From: CAYUJH01 sp964394585
Lineage (GTDB): Bacteria > Bacteroidota > Bacteroidia > Cytophagales > Flammeovirgaceae
Reading direction: 5' to 3'
Length of the DNA: 52,313 nt
NCBI GenBank assembly: GCA_964394585.1
Contig: CAYMYI010000014.1
Coordinates: forward strand, 1-52,313
The notes below the pieces were generated by a model. That model was given only the letters and a program-made list of their open reading frames with translations, was not told the DNA's origin and did no database searches. The position numbers and the translations under genes were made by a program. Positions 33,658 to 42,904 of the stretch are shown here, piece by piece (the stretch's first letter is position 1; each line of letters opens with the position of its first letter).

Positions 33658-34077
33658 ATGGCTACCAACAGAACTTTTACAATGATTAAGCCCGATGCAT
33701 TTGGGGCAGGGAACACAGGTGCAATTTTAAAAATGATCGAAGAAGCCGGTTTCAGGATAGTAGCGGCAAAGGTTACCCAGCTTACCCAAGAAAGAGCTGG
33801 GCAGTTTTATGCGGTGCACAAAGAACGCCCATTCTACAACGACCTTTGTACTTACATGAGCTCAGGGCCTATCATGGCGTTAATTCTTGAAAAAGATAAT
33901 GCAGTTGCCGACTTCCGCACGTTGATTGGGGCTACCAACCCTGCCGAAGCTGCAGAGGGAACAATCCGAAAGTTATTTGCCAAGTCGATTGAAGCTAACG
34001 CCATCCACGGTTCTGATTCTGACGAGAACGCTGCGACTGAAGGCAATTTCTTCTTTGCCAAAACCGAAGAATTTTAA
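33658..34077 (+). CDS. ndk: Nucleoside diphosphate kinase
   Basis: Cytosolic enzyme that moves the gamma phosphate of ATP onto nucleoside diphosphates through a phosphohistidine. At 139 aa it has the normal length. Landmarks: TFTMIKPDAFGAGNTGAIL at the N-terminus, FYNDLCTYMSSGP, the LIGATNPAEAAEGTIRKLFA helix region, and the catalytic His117 in NAIHGSDSDENA. All expected residues are present. It is a single gene between a divergent dehydrogenase and a convergent lipoprotein gene. Confidence 0.97.
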   Translation: MATNRTFTMIKPDAFGAGNTGAILKMIEEAGFRIVAAKVTQLTQERAGQFYAVHKERPFYNDLCTYMSSGPIMALILEKDNAVADFRTLIGATNPAEAAEGTIRKLFAKSIEANAIHGSDSDENAATEGNFFFAKTEEF

Positions 34078-34105
34078 AGGAGGCGTACTTGCCCAACGTA
34101 TTGCG

Positions 34106-34137
34106 AAAAAGGCGTTATGTATGTAAGCATAACGCCT
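34106..34137 (-). terminator. Terminator of the PKD-like lipoprotein gene (possibly also ndk)
   Basis: 10-bp stem AGGCGTTATG/CATAACGCCT with an 8-nt loop between convergent genes. On the minus strand it runs into five T residues; on the plus strand the tail is GTTGTT, so the fit is better for the minus gene. Confidence 0.75.
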
Positions 34138-34141
34138 GTTG

Positions 34142-34519
34142 TTATGGAACATTTGTGATGGTGATTTGTCGGCTGAACTGATATTCTTTACCATCAGCGT
34201 CGGTCCCGATGAGTTGCACAAGGTACACACCATTGCGCAGATAAAAGACCGTAGGGGAAGGCTCTTGCGAAACAGCGGGTTCCCCTCCTTGCAAATAGCC
34301 AAAATTCCAGTGAAACCTTTCCATGCCTTCCGAATTGTTGATGAACCGCACCATGCCCGCAAACGCCGTACTGACTCTTGCCTGAAAAACTACACGGGGG
34401 GAAGCAGCAAGATTTGATGGGTTAGGCGGTAGCGTACCGGGTAAACCTAAAGGCTGTTGGCAGGCTGAAAACCCAATCACTAGTAACACTGCCCAGAAAA
34501 AACGTTGTAAGGGTAACAT
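34142..34519 (-). CDS. Small PKD-like domain lipoprotein
   Basis: Lipoprotein of 125 aa: signal peptide with a lipobox ending GFSAC (Cys20). The mature part is a single PKD-like Ig fold: VVFQARVSTAFAGMVRFINNSEGMERFHWNFGYLQGG, then YLRNGVYLVQLIGTDADGKEYQFSRQITI, matching the W-x-F-G-D-G-like and Y-x-V-x-L patterns of PKD domains, although the usual FGDG is replaced by FGYLQGG. No enzyme domain is present. It probably serves on the cell surface or periplasmic face as a small binding module; the role is unknown. Confidence 0.7.
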   Translation of the reverse strand: MLPLQRFFWAVLLVIGFSACQQPLGLPGTLPPNPSNLAASPRVVFQARVSTAFAGMVRFINNSEGMERFHWNFGYLQGGEPAVSQEPSPTVFYLRNGVYLVQLIGTDADGKEYQFSRQITITNVP

Positions 34520-34742
34520 ATCAATTATTTTATACCAAGATTCATGTGGATTGAAGACTTTGAGTTGAGTAAGCTGATTTTTAAGGATTTACGAAATCTA
34601 ACGTTTCCAAAGCCATTCGTTTTGAATTAATAAGAAATGTACGTATTCTGCTGAAAATGGAGTGTCGCACTGAAGACTTTCCGCCTATGCTGACCGCAAG
34701 GAAACTACCCAGCCTCTCTTGTAACAAGGTTGTTAAATGCAT

Positions 34743-34779
34743 AAAAACCCCTAAGCGATTGCCTTCGCTCAGGGGTTTT
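34743..34779 (-). terminator. Terminator of the 34806-36200 gene
   Basis: AAAACCCCT pairs with AGGGGTTTT, with an inner GCGA/TCGC stem separated by a 2x2 mismatch; a 5-T tail on the minus strand, 27 bp after the stop codon. The rest of the 286-bp region to 34519 holds a 10-nt direct repeat (TGAAGACTTT) and no gene. Confidence 0.8.
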
Positions 34780-34805
34780 ATGTACTTCGCTAAAATGCCT
34801 TCACA

Positions 34806-36200
34806 TTAAATCTGAGCAAGTACGTTTTGTAAATCGGTGAAGGAGTTGACGTTATCTACTCGGTTTAGGTTAAAAGTAAACGCTTCACCATTTTTCACCT
34901 CGAGTTCTTCAAATTGCGCTGCGGAATAAGTCCCCACTTGGCTGTTGGGTAAAATCGCTAGTAATCGGTTATCGGCTTTAGGGTCGAAACGGAAATTTTG
35001 CAGTTCGTTGGCTCTGTATTCAATGATTCCTCTTCCGCCATCGGTAATCAAAAATATTTTCACATCGTTGAGGGCCTGATCGTTTGCTTTAAACGATGCC
35101 TTCAAAGTAATAGCACTCGATACGTTAACGAGCCGATCGTGATTATATATGCCAAAATTGCTAATTTGGAATGCACGAGTAAGGTTTGCTTCGGCACGTT
35201 TGCGCTCTGCTTCTGCTTGGCGCTTTTGAAGAGCCGCTTGGTACGCTTCCATTTTCTTTTTAAACTTTTTGAGTGCCTTTTTTTGGTTTTTAGCCCCGCT
35301 AAATACCGGTACCGCCTCTAATGAAATAGGTTTACCGTTAGCTGTAAAGTTAATTTCGTATTGCCCGTCGATTTCGTCGGATGGAGTAAGCACTAAGTTT
35401 TCCCAAGTAGCTTCAAAAATCCATTTGTTTTCGGCATTATGGGGGCTATTGGCAGGTTCGCCTACGTATTTCCACAAAATCCCCTCAAACTCGGCAAACT
35501 CCGGATACTTTTTACGGTTGAACTGCACGTCGAACACTTCCATATCGCTAGTAGCCATGGTAGGCTCTAAAGGTTTGGCAGGCAGAGGAGCGATGGCATC
35601 TAATGCTGCAATTTTTGCTTCGTTGGGGACAGCTTTTGAGTACCCTCGGTACGCCCAGTTGCCATTTTCTTGATCTAGCTCATAAAAATTATAATTATCT
35701 CCTTCGGCAAACGAAGCCATTTGCACTTCAATGCGCTGGTCGGGGGCAATAAACACTGGTTCTTCTCCGGAATCTCCCGTTGGGAGTACTTGAGCCTTGT
35801 CGGCAGTGCGTTGGAACCCTTGCAGCTCGAACATGCCTGCCGTAGAGAAATGATGCGTAGTACCGGCGCTATCGTAACGCATAGTAATACCCGAAGCGAT
35901 GATATCCGCTGCATTGTGGAACTCCCGATATTTTAGGCGTACTTTTCCGCGCACCGGATTCCCCTCGGCGTCTACAAAGGCATTAGCAGGCACAATCAGC
36001 TTTGTGCCATTAGGAAGGCTAATGGTTTTACCTTCTTCGGCAATTACTTCAAACGTTTGGGAAGGCACGTTGACATTGAGCAAGGGGGGCTGTACCGCCA
36101 CCGATTGCGTGGAACTTTCGGAAGGAGCTTGGCAAAACTGTAGAAACAGAGATAGGAATAAAGCTCCAAGAATGGACAGAGATTGAATGGTCTTTTTCAT
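34806..36200 (-). CDS. Conserved exported (probable lipoprotein) protein with a ZU5-like N-terminal region and coiled coil
   Basis: Protein of 464 aa with a signal peptide and a possible lipobox LQFC (Cys23); Phe at -1 is atypical, so lipidation is uncertain. After it comes a region with LPNGTKLIVPANAFVDAEG, followed by VRGKVRLKYREFHNAADIIASGI, a pattern I have seen in many exported Bacteroidota proteins and which resembles ZU5-like beta domains. A basic helical stretch (about 320-355, rich in K, A, E, R) looks like a coiled coil. The C-terminal ~100 residues form another beta-type domain. It lies 113 bp downstream of the WG-repeat gene on the same strand and may be co-transcribed with it. 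Function unknown. Confidence 0.65.
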   Translation of the reverse strand: MKKTIQSLSILGALFLSLFLQFCQAPSESSTQSVAVQPPLLNVNVPSQTFEVIAEEGKTISLPNGTKLIVPANAFVDAEGNPVRGKVRLKYREFHNAADIIASGITMRYDSAGTTHHFSTAGMFELQGFQRTADKAQVLPTGDSGEEPVFIAPDQRIEVQMASFAEGDNYNFYELDQENGNWAYRGYSKAVPNEAKIAALDAIAPLPAKPLEPTMATSDMEVFDVQFNRKKYPEFAEFEGILWKYVGEPANSPHNAENKWIFEATWENLVLTPSDEIDGQYEINFTANGKPISLEAVPVFSGAKNQKKALKKFKKKMEAYQAALQKRQAEAERKRAEANLTRAFQISNFGIYNHDRLVNVSSAITLKASFKANDQALNDVKIFLITDGGRGIIEYRANELQNFRFDPKADNRLLAILPNSQVGTYSAAQFEELEVKNGEAFTFNLNRVDNVNSFTDLQNVLAQI

Positions 36201-36313
36201 AATTGAATGATGAAATAAAGTGTGTAAAAGATTAAATTGAATGTATAAAATTTAGAGGTAGCCCGTTACTCGCAAGGGTAACAAGCCTACGATTTTAAAG
36301 CACGGAGAAAACG

Positions 36314-39300
36314 TCAGTTTTGCAGGGGCCAAATCCATGAAGCCTTTTTAGCATGAATATAGCCTAGCCGATCGGCACTTTCCACCATTAGAATATCTTC
36401 GCCTACCGATTTGATCGTTTCAAAATGCGGGGCGGCAATGGTGTTGCCCTGTTTATCGATAATGCCAAAGTGCATACGCACTTCTACTTTGGCGTAGCCG
36501 GTTTCGTCGAAGGGTTCTACCGAATCGAACTTAAACTCGCTTACCGGAATACCGGCTAAGTTGGTAATACCCCACTTTTTCTTCTCTTTCACGAACGATA
36601 CCTTATACTGGAAAGGCATAGCACCGTAGTATTTCTTCTGAGTGATGATTTGCCCCAAAGAGTCGATATAGGCATACACTCCGGTACGTTTGTGGCGCAC
36701 AATCCCCCTTCCATTTTGGAAATTTTCGATGGCTTCGTACTGGGTAAGGTTCAGCACAAGTTCCCCCTTTTGGTTGATGAACTTGCCTCCTTTTTGCCGA
36801 CCCCTTTCGGTAAACACAATTGCCTTTCCTTCCCTAAAATCAGTACAATCGCCTTCTACGCTAAATACTTCTTTCCCTTCTAAGTTGATATAGCGCCAAG
36901 GCTCGCCGATATTTTTCACACGCATAAGCCCTTCGGAGTAATTTCCGGCATAGTTATACTGGGTGGGGATAATCTCTTTACCTTCTCGGTTGAGGAGCCC
37001 AAAGCGGCTTTTATAAAAATTGCTACCGCTTTTTCGCACTTTGGCATACTCGCCTTGGAACGGTTCAATCGAAAAATATTTAAAGGATGTAATGGGTTTA
37101 CCCTGCATATCAATCAAGCCATATCCTTTTTTCTTTGCAATGAAAAACGATTCGTCAAACGCTTCAATTTTTTGGAAAGAAGGCTTGATAATCCATTTTC
37201 CATTAGGGTCAATCAGCCCGTACTTTCCGCGGAAGCGGGCAATGGCAACCTCCCCTACGAAGGGTTGCGTTTCTTGAAACTGTGGTTCGATTACCCAAGT
37301 ACCGCTCTCGTTGATATACCCAAACCGAGCCGTTTGTTTTGCCGGAGCTTTTCCTTCTGCAAAAGAGCCAACACTGCGGTATTGCGGCTCAATTACCCAT
37401 TGCCCCTGCCGGTTGATAAAGCCCCATAAGCCCCGTTGCAATGCAGCGGCTTTCCCTTCGCTAAACGGCAGAAGAGCATCGAACTCGTTGGGGATTACCC
37501 AATTGCCCAAGGTATCAATCACTCCCCATTTGCCTTCTTGCCTTGCCGTGGCAATGCCCTCGTTAAATTTTCCGATTTCCTCGAACTGCGTAGGAACTAC
37601 TTGCCTACCAAGCGAATCGACATAGCCATATAACCGTTTTTCGGAGTGGAGCCGAAGTAACGTGTTGTTAGAGCCGGGCAAATAATCGATGTAACTATAT
37701 TCAAACGGGATTACCACTTCGTTTTGTGGGTTGATTACGCCCCAACGCCCCCTTTTCTTGGCAATAGCGATTCCATCGTGGAAGTCTGTTACATACTCAT
37801 AGTCAAAATCGATTTCTACATTACCAGCTTCGTTGATAAAGCCCCAATACCCGCCGCGGCACATGAACATGAAATTGGCGTTTCGATACGAGGACGCTTC
37901 CGTTCGCCCTACGGCATTATCAAGTATTTGGTGGTGGTTCCGACGCATCAAATAGACTAGGCTGCTATCTAAGGCATATTTCATCGTTTCGGGGTTTTTC
38001 CCTACGATGGTGTACAGCCCCCCAATGTTCACACGCGCAAGCCCTTCGTTAAATTCGCTCATATAGGCAATATGTAGCTGCTGAGGGCGGTTGTAAATCT
38101 TTTTGCTATATGCTAATTGTTCTTTGTTACGGCGGGGCATCATCCACCCAAAGCGGATATCGCGCTCGCCAAAAGTGTACATAAAGCGCATAATTTGGTG
38201 TTTCTCCAAGTCTTTAAATACGTTTTTTGCCATATTTCGTAGTGCCCAACGGTTTTTAAAAGTGCCAAACATGAACGAAACATACTGGTTACGGCTACTC
38301 CCAACCGTCTCAGGTGAAAAACGCGTAGCAGTAGAATCGCTCAGTTGCCCAGGCGTAAAGCGCTGTTCGCCTTCTTCTAAACTGGCAACGCGGGCTACCG
38401 AAACGTTGGTAAAGGTCATGCGATCGGTTATGTTGCCGGTTTCATCGAGATACCACATCGTTATTTCGTTCATCCCATAGGTTTTGATAATCCCATCAAA
38501 GACTTTAATGTCTAGGTATTCAGGTTTGATGAACCAATCGCCTTCGGGTGTAAGCAACCCTACCCTTGCCCCTACTTGCACACGCGCCACATTGGGGTTT
38601 TGGCGGAAAGCGCTCACCTGCTTAATGTTTGCCTTGGGCAAAATAGGCTTCCCCGCTTGGGTAAACAAGCGCCATTCTACTCCTTCTTGCGCAGCTACCA
38701 TGCCTTCGCTCAAAATCTGATAGCTTTCAAAATCTCCCATAGCAATAAGGCGCCCATCGTTATGCAAAAGAGCCGAGATGTTTTCCCCTTTGGCAATCAA
38801 GTAATCGTCGGTAAATCGCTCAAAAGTATTAAACCGAGGAGGTGTTATCACAGAGTCAACTTCGCAACTATAAATACTCTTGCCCCCTTTCTTATTCATA
38901 AGCGAAATAAAGTCAGCATTAAGGCGCTCCCAACTGTACCACTGTGGTTGTACGTGTAGGTTTCCTGCTGAGTCTATAATGCCCCAACGATTATTCTGAT
39001 CGCGGAAGAGCAACGTTTCTGCATTATACCGATGAAACTCCATAGCTCTTGTCGGGATTAACTCTTTACCCTCCAAAGTGTATAGTCCTTTTTTTCTATC
39101 GAGATGGGTAACCACAAACGGATCGTAATCTGTAAGCAGAGTCAAGGTATCAAACATCGCAGGAAGCGTGGTATCTGCCATCGCAAAATGATACCCTCCC
39201 CATTTTTTATTTTGTTGAAAGAAAACCATCTCGGCAGAGTGCATTGTTACAGCATCGAATTTTGCAGAAAACACCTCGCCTTTTTCGGCTTGGTAAATAC

Positions 39301-39841
39301 CCCACCCACCATTTTGTTTAATTTGGAAGTAATTGTGTACGCCAGTCGCTGCGGCATCTTCATACTGTACCGGTACTTTAAGGTTTCCCTGTAAATCTGC
39401 CATTCCGCGCAACGAATCTTTCACTAATAACAAATGGGCGCGGTCGGGTTGAGGCAGTATTTGACTGTACTGGATGGGCAAAACCAACGATTGATTTTTT
39501 TTAAGTACCCCCCACCGCTGTTGTTGCGACACCAAAAAAACCTGTCGGTTAATGACTCTAATATCATCATATTCTGATGGAACTATTGAATTGCCTAATG
39601 TGTCAATCACTCCCATTTTTCCATTTTCGATGATCGTTGCCATCTCGAATTCTGAGAAAACGGGCATAAAATCATACTTAGGTTGCACTAGAACTTGCCC
39701 ATTTTTATTGATTACGCCCCATTTTCCTTTGACGATTACGGGCAAAAACTGTTGATTTTGCGCCAAAACGGCAACTTTAGGCATACTCACCAAGAGAATT
39801 GCCAACCAAACGGGTAATACGATAGAGATACTCGGTTTCAT
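36314..39841 (-). CDS. Exported protein with about twenty or more WG repeats
   Basis: Exported protein of 1175 aa; signal peptide ends near VAVLAQ. The body is made mostly of WG (KWG-leptospira type) repeats of about 45-50 residues, each with a core such as GKWGVIDTLGN, GLWGFINRQGQ, GKYGLIDPNGK or KKWGITNLAG followed by xxIPxxYDxxxxFxEGxA. About twenty or more cores can be counted, in an N-terminal block (about 40-330) and a C-terminal block (about 660-1175). A middle region (about 480-640) departs from the pattern. WG repeats are thought to form beta-propeller-like or solenoid interaction surfaces; no enzyme domain is seen. The ATG at 39841 is chosen for the signal peptide; the frame is open 20 codons further. 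Confidence 0.82.
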   Translation of the reverse strand: MKPSISIVLPVWLAILLVSMPKVAVLAQNQQFLPVIVKGKWGVINKNGQVLVQPKYDFMPVFSEFEMATIIENGKMGVIDTLGNSIVPSEYDDIRVINRQVFLVSQQQRWGVLKKNQSLVLPIQYSQILPQPDRAHLLLVKDSLRGMADLQGNLKVPVQYEDAAATGVHNYFQIKQNGGWGIYQAEKGEVFSAKFDAVTMHSAEMVFFQQNKKWGGYHFAMADTTLPAMFDTLTLLTDYDPFVVTHLDRKKGLYTLEGKELIPTRAMEFHRYNAETLLFRDQNNRWGIIDSAGNLHVQPQWYSWERLNADFISLMNKKGGKSIYSCEVDSVITPPRFNTFERFTDDYLIAKGENISALLHNDGRLIAMGDFESYQILSEGMVAAQEGVEWRLFTQAGKPILPKANIKQVSAFRQNPNVARVQVGARVGLLTPEGDWFIKPEYLDIKVFDGIIKTYGMNEITMWYLDETGNITDRMTFTNVSVARVASLEEGEQRFTPGQLSDSTATRFSPETVGSSRNQYVSFMFGTFKNRWALRNMAKNVFKDLEKHQIMRFMYTFGERDIRFGWMMPRRNKEQLAYSKKIYNRPQQLHIAYMSEFNEGLARVNIGGLYTIVGKNPETMKYALDSSLVYLMRRNHHQILDNAVGRTEASSYRNANFMFMCRGGYWGFINEAGNVEIDFDYEYVTDFHDGIAIAKKRGRWGVINPQNEVVIPFEYSYIDYLPGSNNTLLRLHSEKRLYGYVDSLGRQVVPTQFEEIGKFNEGIATARQEGKWGVIDTLGNWVIPNEFDALLPFSEGKAAALQRGLWGFINRQGQWVIEPQYRSVGSFAEGKAPAKQTARFGYINESGTWVIEPQFQETQPFVGEVAIARFRGKYGLIDPNGKWIIKPSFQKIEAFDESFFIAKKKGYGLIDMQGKPITSFKYFSIEPFQGEYAKVRKSGSNFYKSRFGLLNREGKEIIPTQYNYAGNYSEGLMRVKNIGEPWRYINLEGKEVFSVEGDCTDFREGKAIVFTERGRQKGGKFINQKGELVLNLTQYEAIENFQNGRGIVRHKRTGVYAYIDSLGQIITQKKYYGAMPFQYKVSFVKEKKKWGITNLAGIPVSEFKFDSVEPFDETGYAKVEVRMHFGIIDKQGNTIAAPHFETIKSVGEDILMVESADRLGYIHAKKASWIWPLQN

Positions 39842-39995
39842 GTAGTATATGCTTGAAATTATGAATGAAGAACACTGTACTATTTGCAAGTCTTTTACCA
39901 AAAAAACGATGTCGTAAGGCAGCCCTTCGTTCTCTTACCTATGAGTATCCGCCGACAATCTGAAGGAAAACTCAAAACAGTACAGCACTTTTATG

Positions 39996-40003
39996 TATTT
40001 TTG
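39996..40003 (+). promoter_or_regulatory. -7 promoter element (TATTTTTG) for the SpoIIE phosphatase gene
   Basis: Exact TAnnTTTG match 115 bp before the ATG at 40119, implying a leader of about 108 nt. The remaining intergenic bases show no other feature. Confidence 0.4.
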
Positions 40004-40118
40004 AAGATATACTTATGTTGTTAAATTGTATACGATAGCACACTAAAAAGCCCTAGTAATAGTTTAAATAAATGAACCCTAGTGCCCATTACGAACTGAT
40101 GGCTTATTAACAAATTAC

Positions 40119-42833
40119 ATGAAGATTTCGAAATTACTATTATCCGTTTGCTTGTTATTTTTAGCTGTTTCGGTTTATGCACAGCAAACCATGAAAGGAT
40201 TGGTAACCGATTCTAAAGACAATCCTATTAAAGATGCAGAGGTGGTGGTTGATGGCGTTGGCCCCGTTTATACCGATGCAGAAGGCCTTTTTGAAATTTC
40301 CTTACCCAGTGCTTCGGGTAATCCTCGGAACGTTTTGGTGAAAAAAGAAGGATATGAAGTGCTTGATTGGGGGATGAGCCGTAAAGTAGGCGGGCTTCGC
40401 ATCGTACTTGGCGAATTACCTGTTTTGTTAAATGGTAAGGTGGTAAACCTAGAAGGCACTCCTGTAGCAGGGGTAATTGTAAAGATGGGTGGCCTTCGGT
40501 TTAAAGATAAACAAACCACCGATGCCAATGGGAAATTCACCCTAGAGCTTCCGTTTAATACAAAAGTCTCCAAAAACAGTCGCTTTTTGGTAAATGAAAC
40601 AGTGGTTTCAGGAGATTATGTTCTCTACAACGAAACCAATACAAGCATTACCCTACGCATCGACACGGTAATTAATATAGCAGCTAATGAAACTGAAACG
40701 CCTACAACCCCTGTAGAACCTACTACCACAGAAGAATCCTCTGAAGTAGAAGCTGAGCAACCTCCAGCAGAAGAAGACTTATTTCCAGAAGATGATGAGA
40801 TTTATATCCCTCCTACCCTCATTGTAGTAGTATACGACCAAGATATTACCCCTGCTGAAAGTGTGGAAGTATTTGTAGATAAAGAGAAATACATGACCGA
40901 TGCTCGAGGAGAGTTCCAAGTGTATACAGACTCCATCTCGGATAGCGATTTTGAAGTCCCCGATTACGAAATCACCAAGAAATTCTACGATTATGCCGAT
41001 AACTACATGTTTATCCATATTCGCAAACCTGGAGAGGAGAATATAATGGATATCCCCGCGGACTCTATCAGCTACGACGAAAACTTCAATTTTGTATTCA
41101 ACCAATTAGAATCGGAAAAGCAAGTATTGCAGCAAAACGGGCAGCAACTCCGCAAAGAAATCACCAAAATTAACACAAAGCTCGACCGTACAAACGAAGT
41201 AACCGCAGCACAACGCCGCCGATTACAAGCACACCTCAAGCGCTTAGAAGAAGCCCTTGTTGAAAACGAAGTTGCCTACGAAGACGCCCAATACAAAACA
41301 CGCGAAATGCTCGACCGCATGAAAGGGCAAATCCTTCAACAAGTAGAACAAATTGAAATCATAGAAGAAGAAAAAGAATTATTTCGCAAAGAACTCATTC
41401 TTTCTTTAGTGTTAGGCGGTATACTGCTCATTGCCGTTATTGCCTTGTTTTTTACCGCGCGAAAAATCCGTAAGCAGCACGACGAGCTAGAAATAGCACA
41501 CAACGATTTAAAACAAGCCAAAGAGAAAATTGAGTTGCAACGCGACCAAATGATGGCAGTGCGCGACATAGGACAAGAATTTACAGCCAAACTAGAACTG
41601 AACAAACACATGCTTGAGCTGAAAAAACTCATGCAAGCATTTTTTGATGTACATTTCTTCGGCATCGGTATTTTAAATGAGCTAACACGAGAACTCGAAT
41701 TCCAGAAGCCAGTACGCGAAGGGAACTTTGTGGAAAACTTTTCTTACCCTATCAAAGATAATAACCGATTGGCAGTATGGTGTTTCAATAACCGCAAGCC
41801 TATTATTATCAACGACTTATCAAAAGAATACCATAATTACCTAGAGGGACAACCTCGCTTTGAAGCAGAAGAGACCCCTAATTCGTTGATTTATCTACCA
41901 CTTATTGTTGAAAACGAAACACTGGGAGTCATGACCGTTCACAGCAATCAAATCAATGCTTATAAAGATCTTGACTCTTCAGTAATCAAAACGCTAGGTT
42001 CTTACGCTTCCATTGCCGTATCGAACAGCCACTCTTTTGATATCATCCGGCAGAAAAACAGAAATATTACCGATAGCATCCGCTATGCTGAAACCATACA
42101 GCAGGCTATTTTACCAAGCAAAGAACGCATGGATAGTTTCTTAAACGATACGTTCATCATGTATCGCTCAAAAGATATTGTTTCAGGCGATTTTTATTGG
42201 TTCTCAGAAGTGGCTACCGAAGATGATACTCAAATGGCATTCCTTGCTGTGGTAGATTGCACCGGGCACGGAGTACCCGGCGCATTCATGTCGATGATTG
42301 GGCATACACTCCTCAACGAGATTATCAACCAAATAGGTGTTCGAGAAACTGATACCATCTTGTACGAATTAGATGAACGCGTGAGAGCAGCTTTACAGCA
42401 AGAAAAAAATACTCAGTCAGACGGAATGGATGTGTGTTTGTGCCGATTTACTAAAAAGCCTACCGGCGAAGTAGAAGTGCAGTTCACTGGTGCAAAACGC
42501 CCACTCATGTATATAGACGAGTCGGGTAAGATTGAAACTATTTCAGGCGATTCAAAATCAATTGCTAGTGTATACCATGCCGATAAGAAGTTTTCTGCGC
42601 ATACTATGCAACTGCCGAAAGATACGATGATGTATATGACTACCGACGGGTACATTGACCAGAACAACAAACAGCGTGAGCGTTTTGGCACCACCAATCT
42701 GAAGCGCCTATTTGAGGACATTCATACCAAAGCTTTAACTGAGCAGGCAGAAATATTAGTCAAAACGCTTGTAGAACACCAACAAGATGAAGAGCAAAGA
42801 GATGATATTACCATTGTGGGGATTCGAATCTGA
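40119..42833 (+). CDS. Transmembrane SpoIIE/PP2C phosphatase with GAF domain and exported CarboxypepD_reg-like sensor region
   Basis: Signalling phosphatase of 904 aa. In order: signal peptide (1-21), two CarboxypepD_reg-like beta domains (about 24-98 and 99-182), an acidic Thr/Glu/Pro linker (about 185-228), a third similar domain (about 230-322), a periplasmic coiled coil (about 325-424), one membrane helix (426-446), a cytoplasmic coiled coil, a GAF domain (about 490-650) and a SpoIIE-type PP2C domain. Metal-binding motifs are intact: VSGDFYWF with Asp691 and DCTGHG with Asp713. Such enzymes dephosphorylate anti-sigma-antagonist-like proteins. In this phylum the exported part is more usually TPR or 7TMR; here it looks built for ligand or protein binding. 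It is a single gene with a strong terminator. Confidence 0.88.
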   Translation: MKISKLLLSVCLLFLAVSVYAQQTMKGLVTDSKDNPIKDAEVVVDGVGPVYTDAEGLFEISLPSASGNPRNVLVKKEGYEVLDWGMSRKVGGLRIVLGELPVLLNGKVVNLEGTPVAGVIVKMGGLRFKDKQTTDANGKFTLELPFNTKVSKNSRFLVNETVVSGDYVLYNETNTSITLRIDTVINIAANETETPTTPVEPTTTEESSEVEAEQPPAEEDLFPEDDEIYIPPTLIVVVYDQDITPAESVEVFVDKEKYMTDARGEFQVYTDSISDSDFEVPDYEITKKFYDYADNYMFIHIRKPGEENIMDIPADSISYDENFNFVFNQLESEKQVLQQNGQQLRKEITKINTKLDRTNEVTAAQRRRLQAHLKRLEEALVENEVAYEDAQYKTREMLDRMKGQILQQVEQIEIIEEEKELFRKELILSLVLGGILLIAVIALFFTARKIRKQHDELEIAHNDLKQAKEKIELQRDQMMAVRDIGQEFTAKLELNKHMLELKKLMQAFFDVHFFGIGILNELTRELEFQKPVREGNFVENFSYPIKDNNRLAVWCFNNRKPIIINDLSKEYHNYLEGQPRFEAEETPNSLIYLPLIVENETLGVMTVHSNQINAYKDLDSSVIKTLGSYASIAVSNSHSFDIIRQKNRNITDSIRYAETIQQAILPSKERMDSFLNDTFIMYRSKDIVSGDFYWFSEVATEDDTQMAFLAVVDCTGHGVPGAFMSMIGHTLLNEIINQIGVRETDTILYELDERVRAALQQEKNTQSDGMDVCLCRFTKKPTGEVEVQFTGAKRPLMYIDESGKIETISGDSKSIASVYHADKKFSAHTMQLPKDTMMYMTTDGYIDQNNKQRERFGTTNLKRLFEDIHTKALTEQAEILVKTLVEHQQDEEQRDDITIVGIRI

Positions 42834-42851
42834 TGAGTATCCAAACGGTAT

Positions 42852-42888
42852 AAAAAAAGGCAGCGTTTGTAACAAACGCTGCCTTTTC
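42852..42888. terminator. Bidirectional terminator (near-perfect palindrome)
   Basis: GGCAGCGTTTGT and ACAAACGCTGCC are exact inverted copies flanked by A and T tracts on both sides, between convergent genes ending at 42833 and 42905. Confidence 0.92.
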
Positions 42889-42904
42889 TGTTGAAGTGAG
42901 TAAC

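Noticed and set aside
34139..34417. 92-codon plus-strand frame after ndk
   Set aside because: It is the shadow of the minus-strand PKD-like lipoprotein, which has a good signal peptide and lipobox.
36314..39841. Numerous plus-strand frames across the WG-repeat gene, and the repeats as a possible CRISPR or DNA repeat array
   Set aside because: The repeats are protein-level and diverged in DNA, with no constant spacer pattern; the plus-strand frames are shadows.
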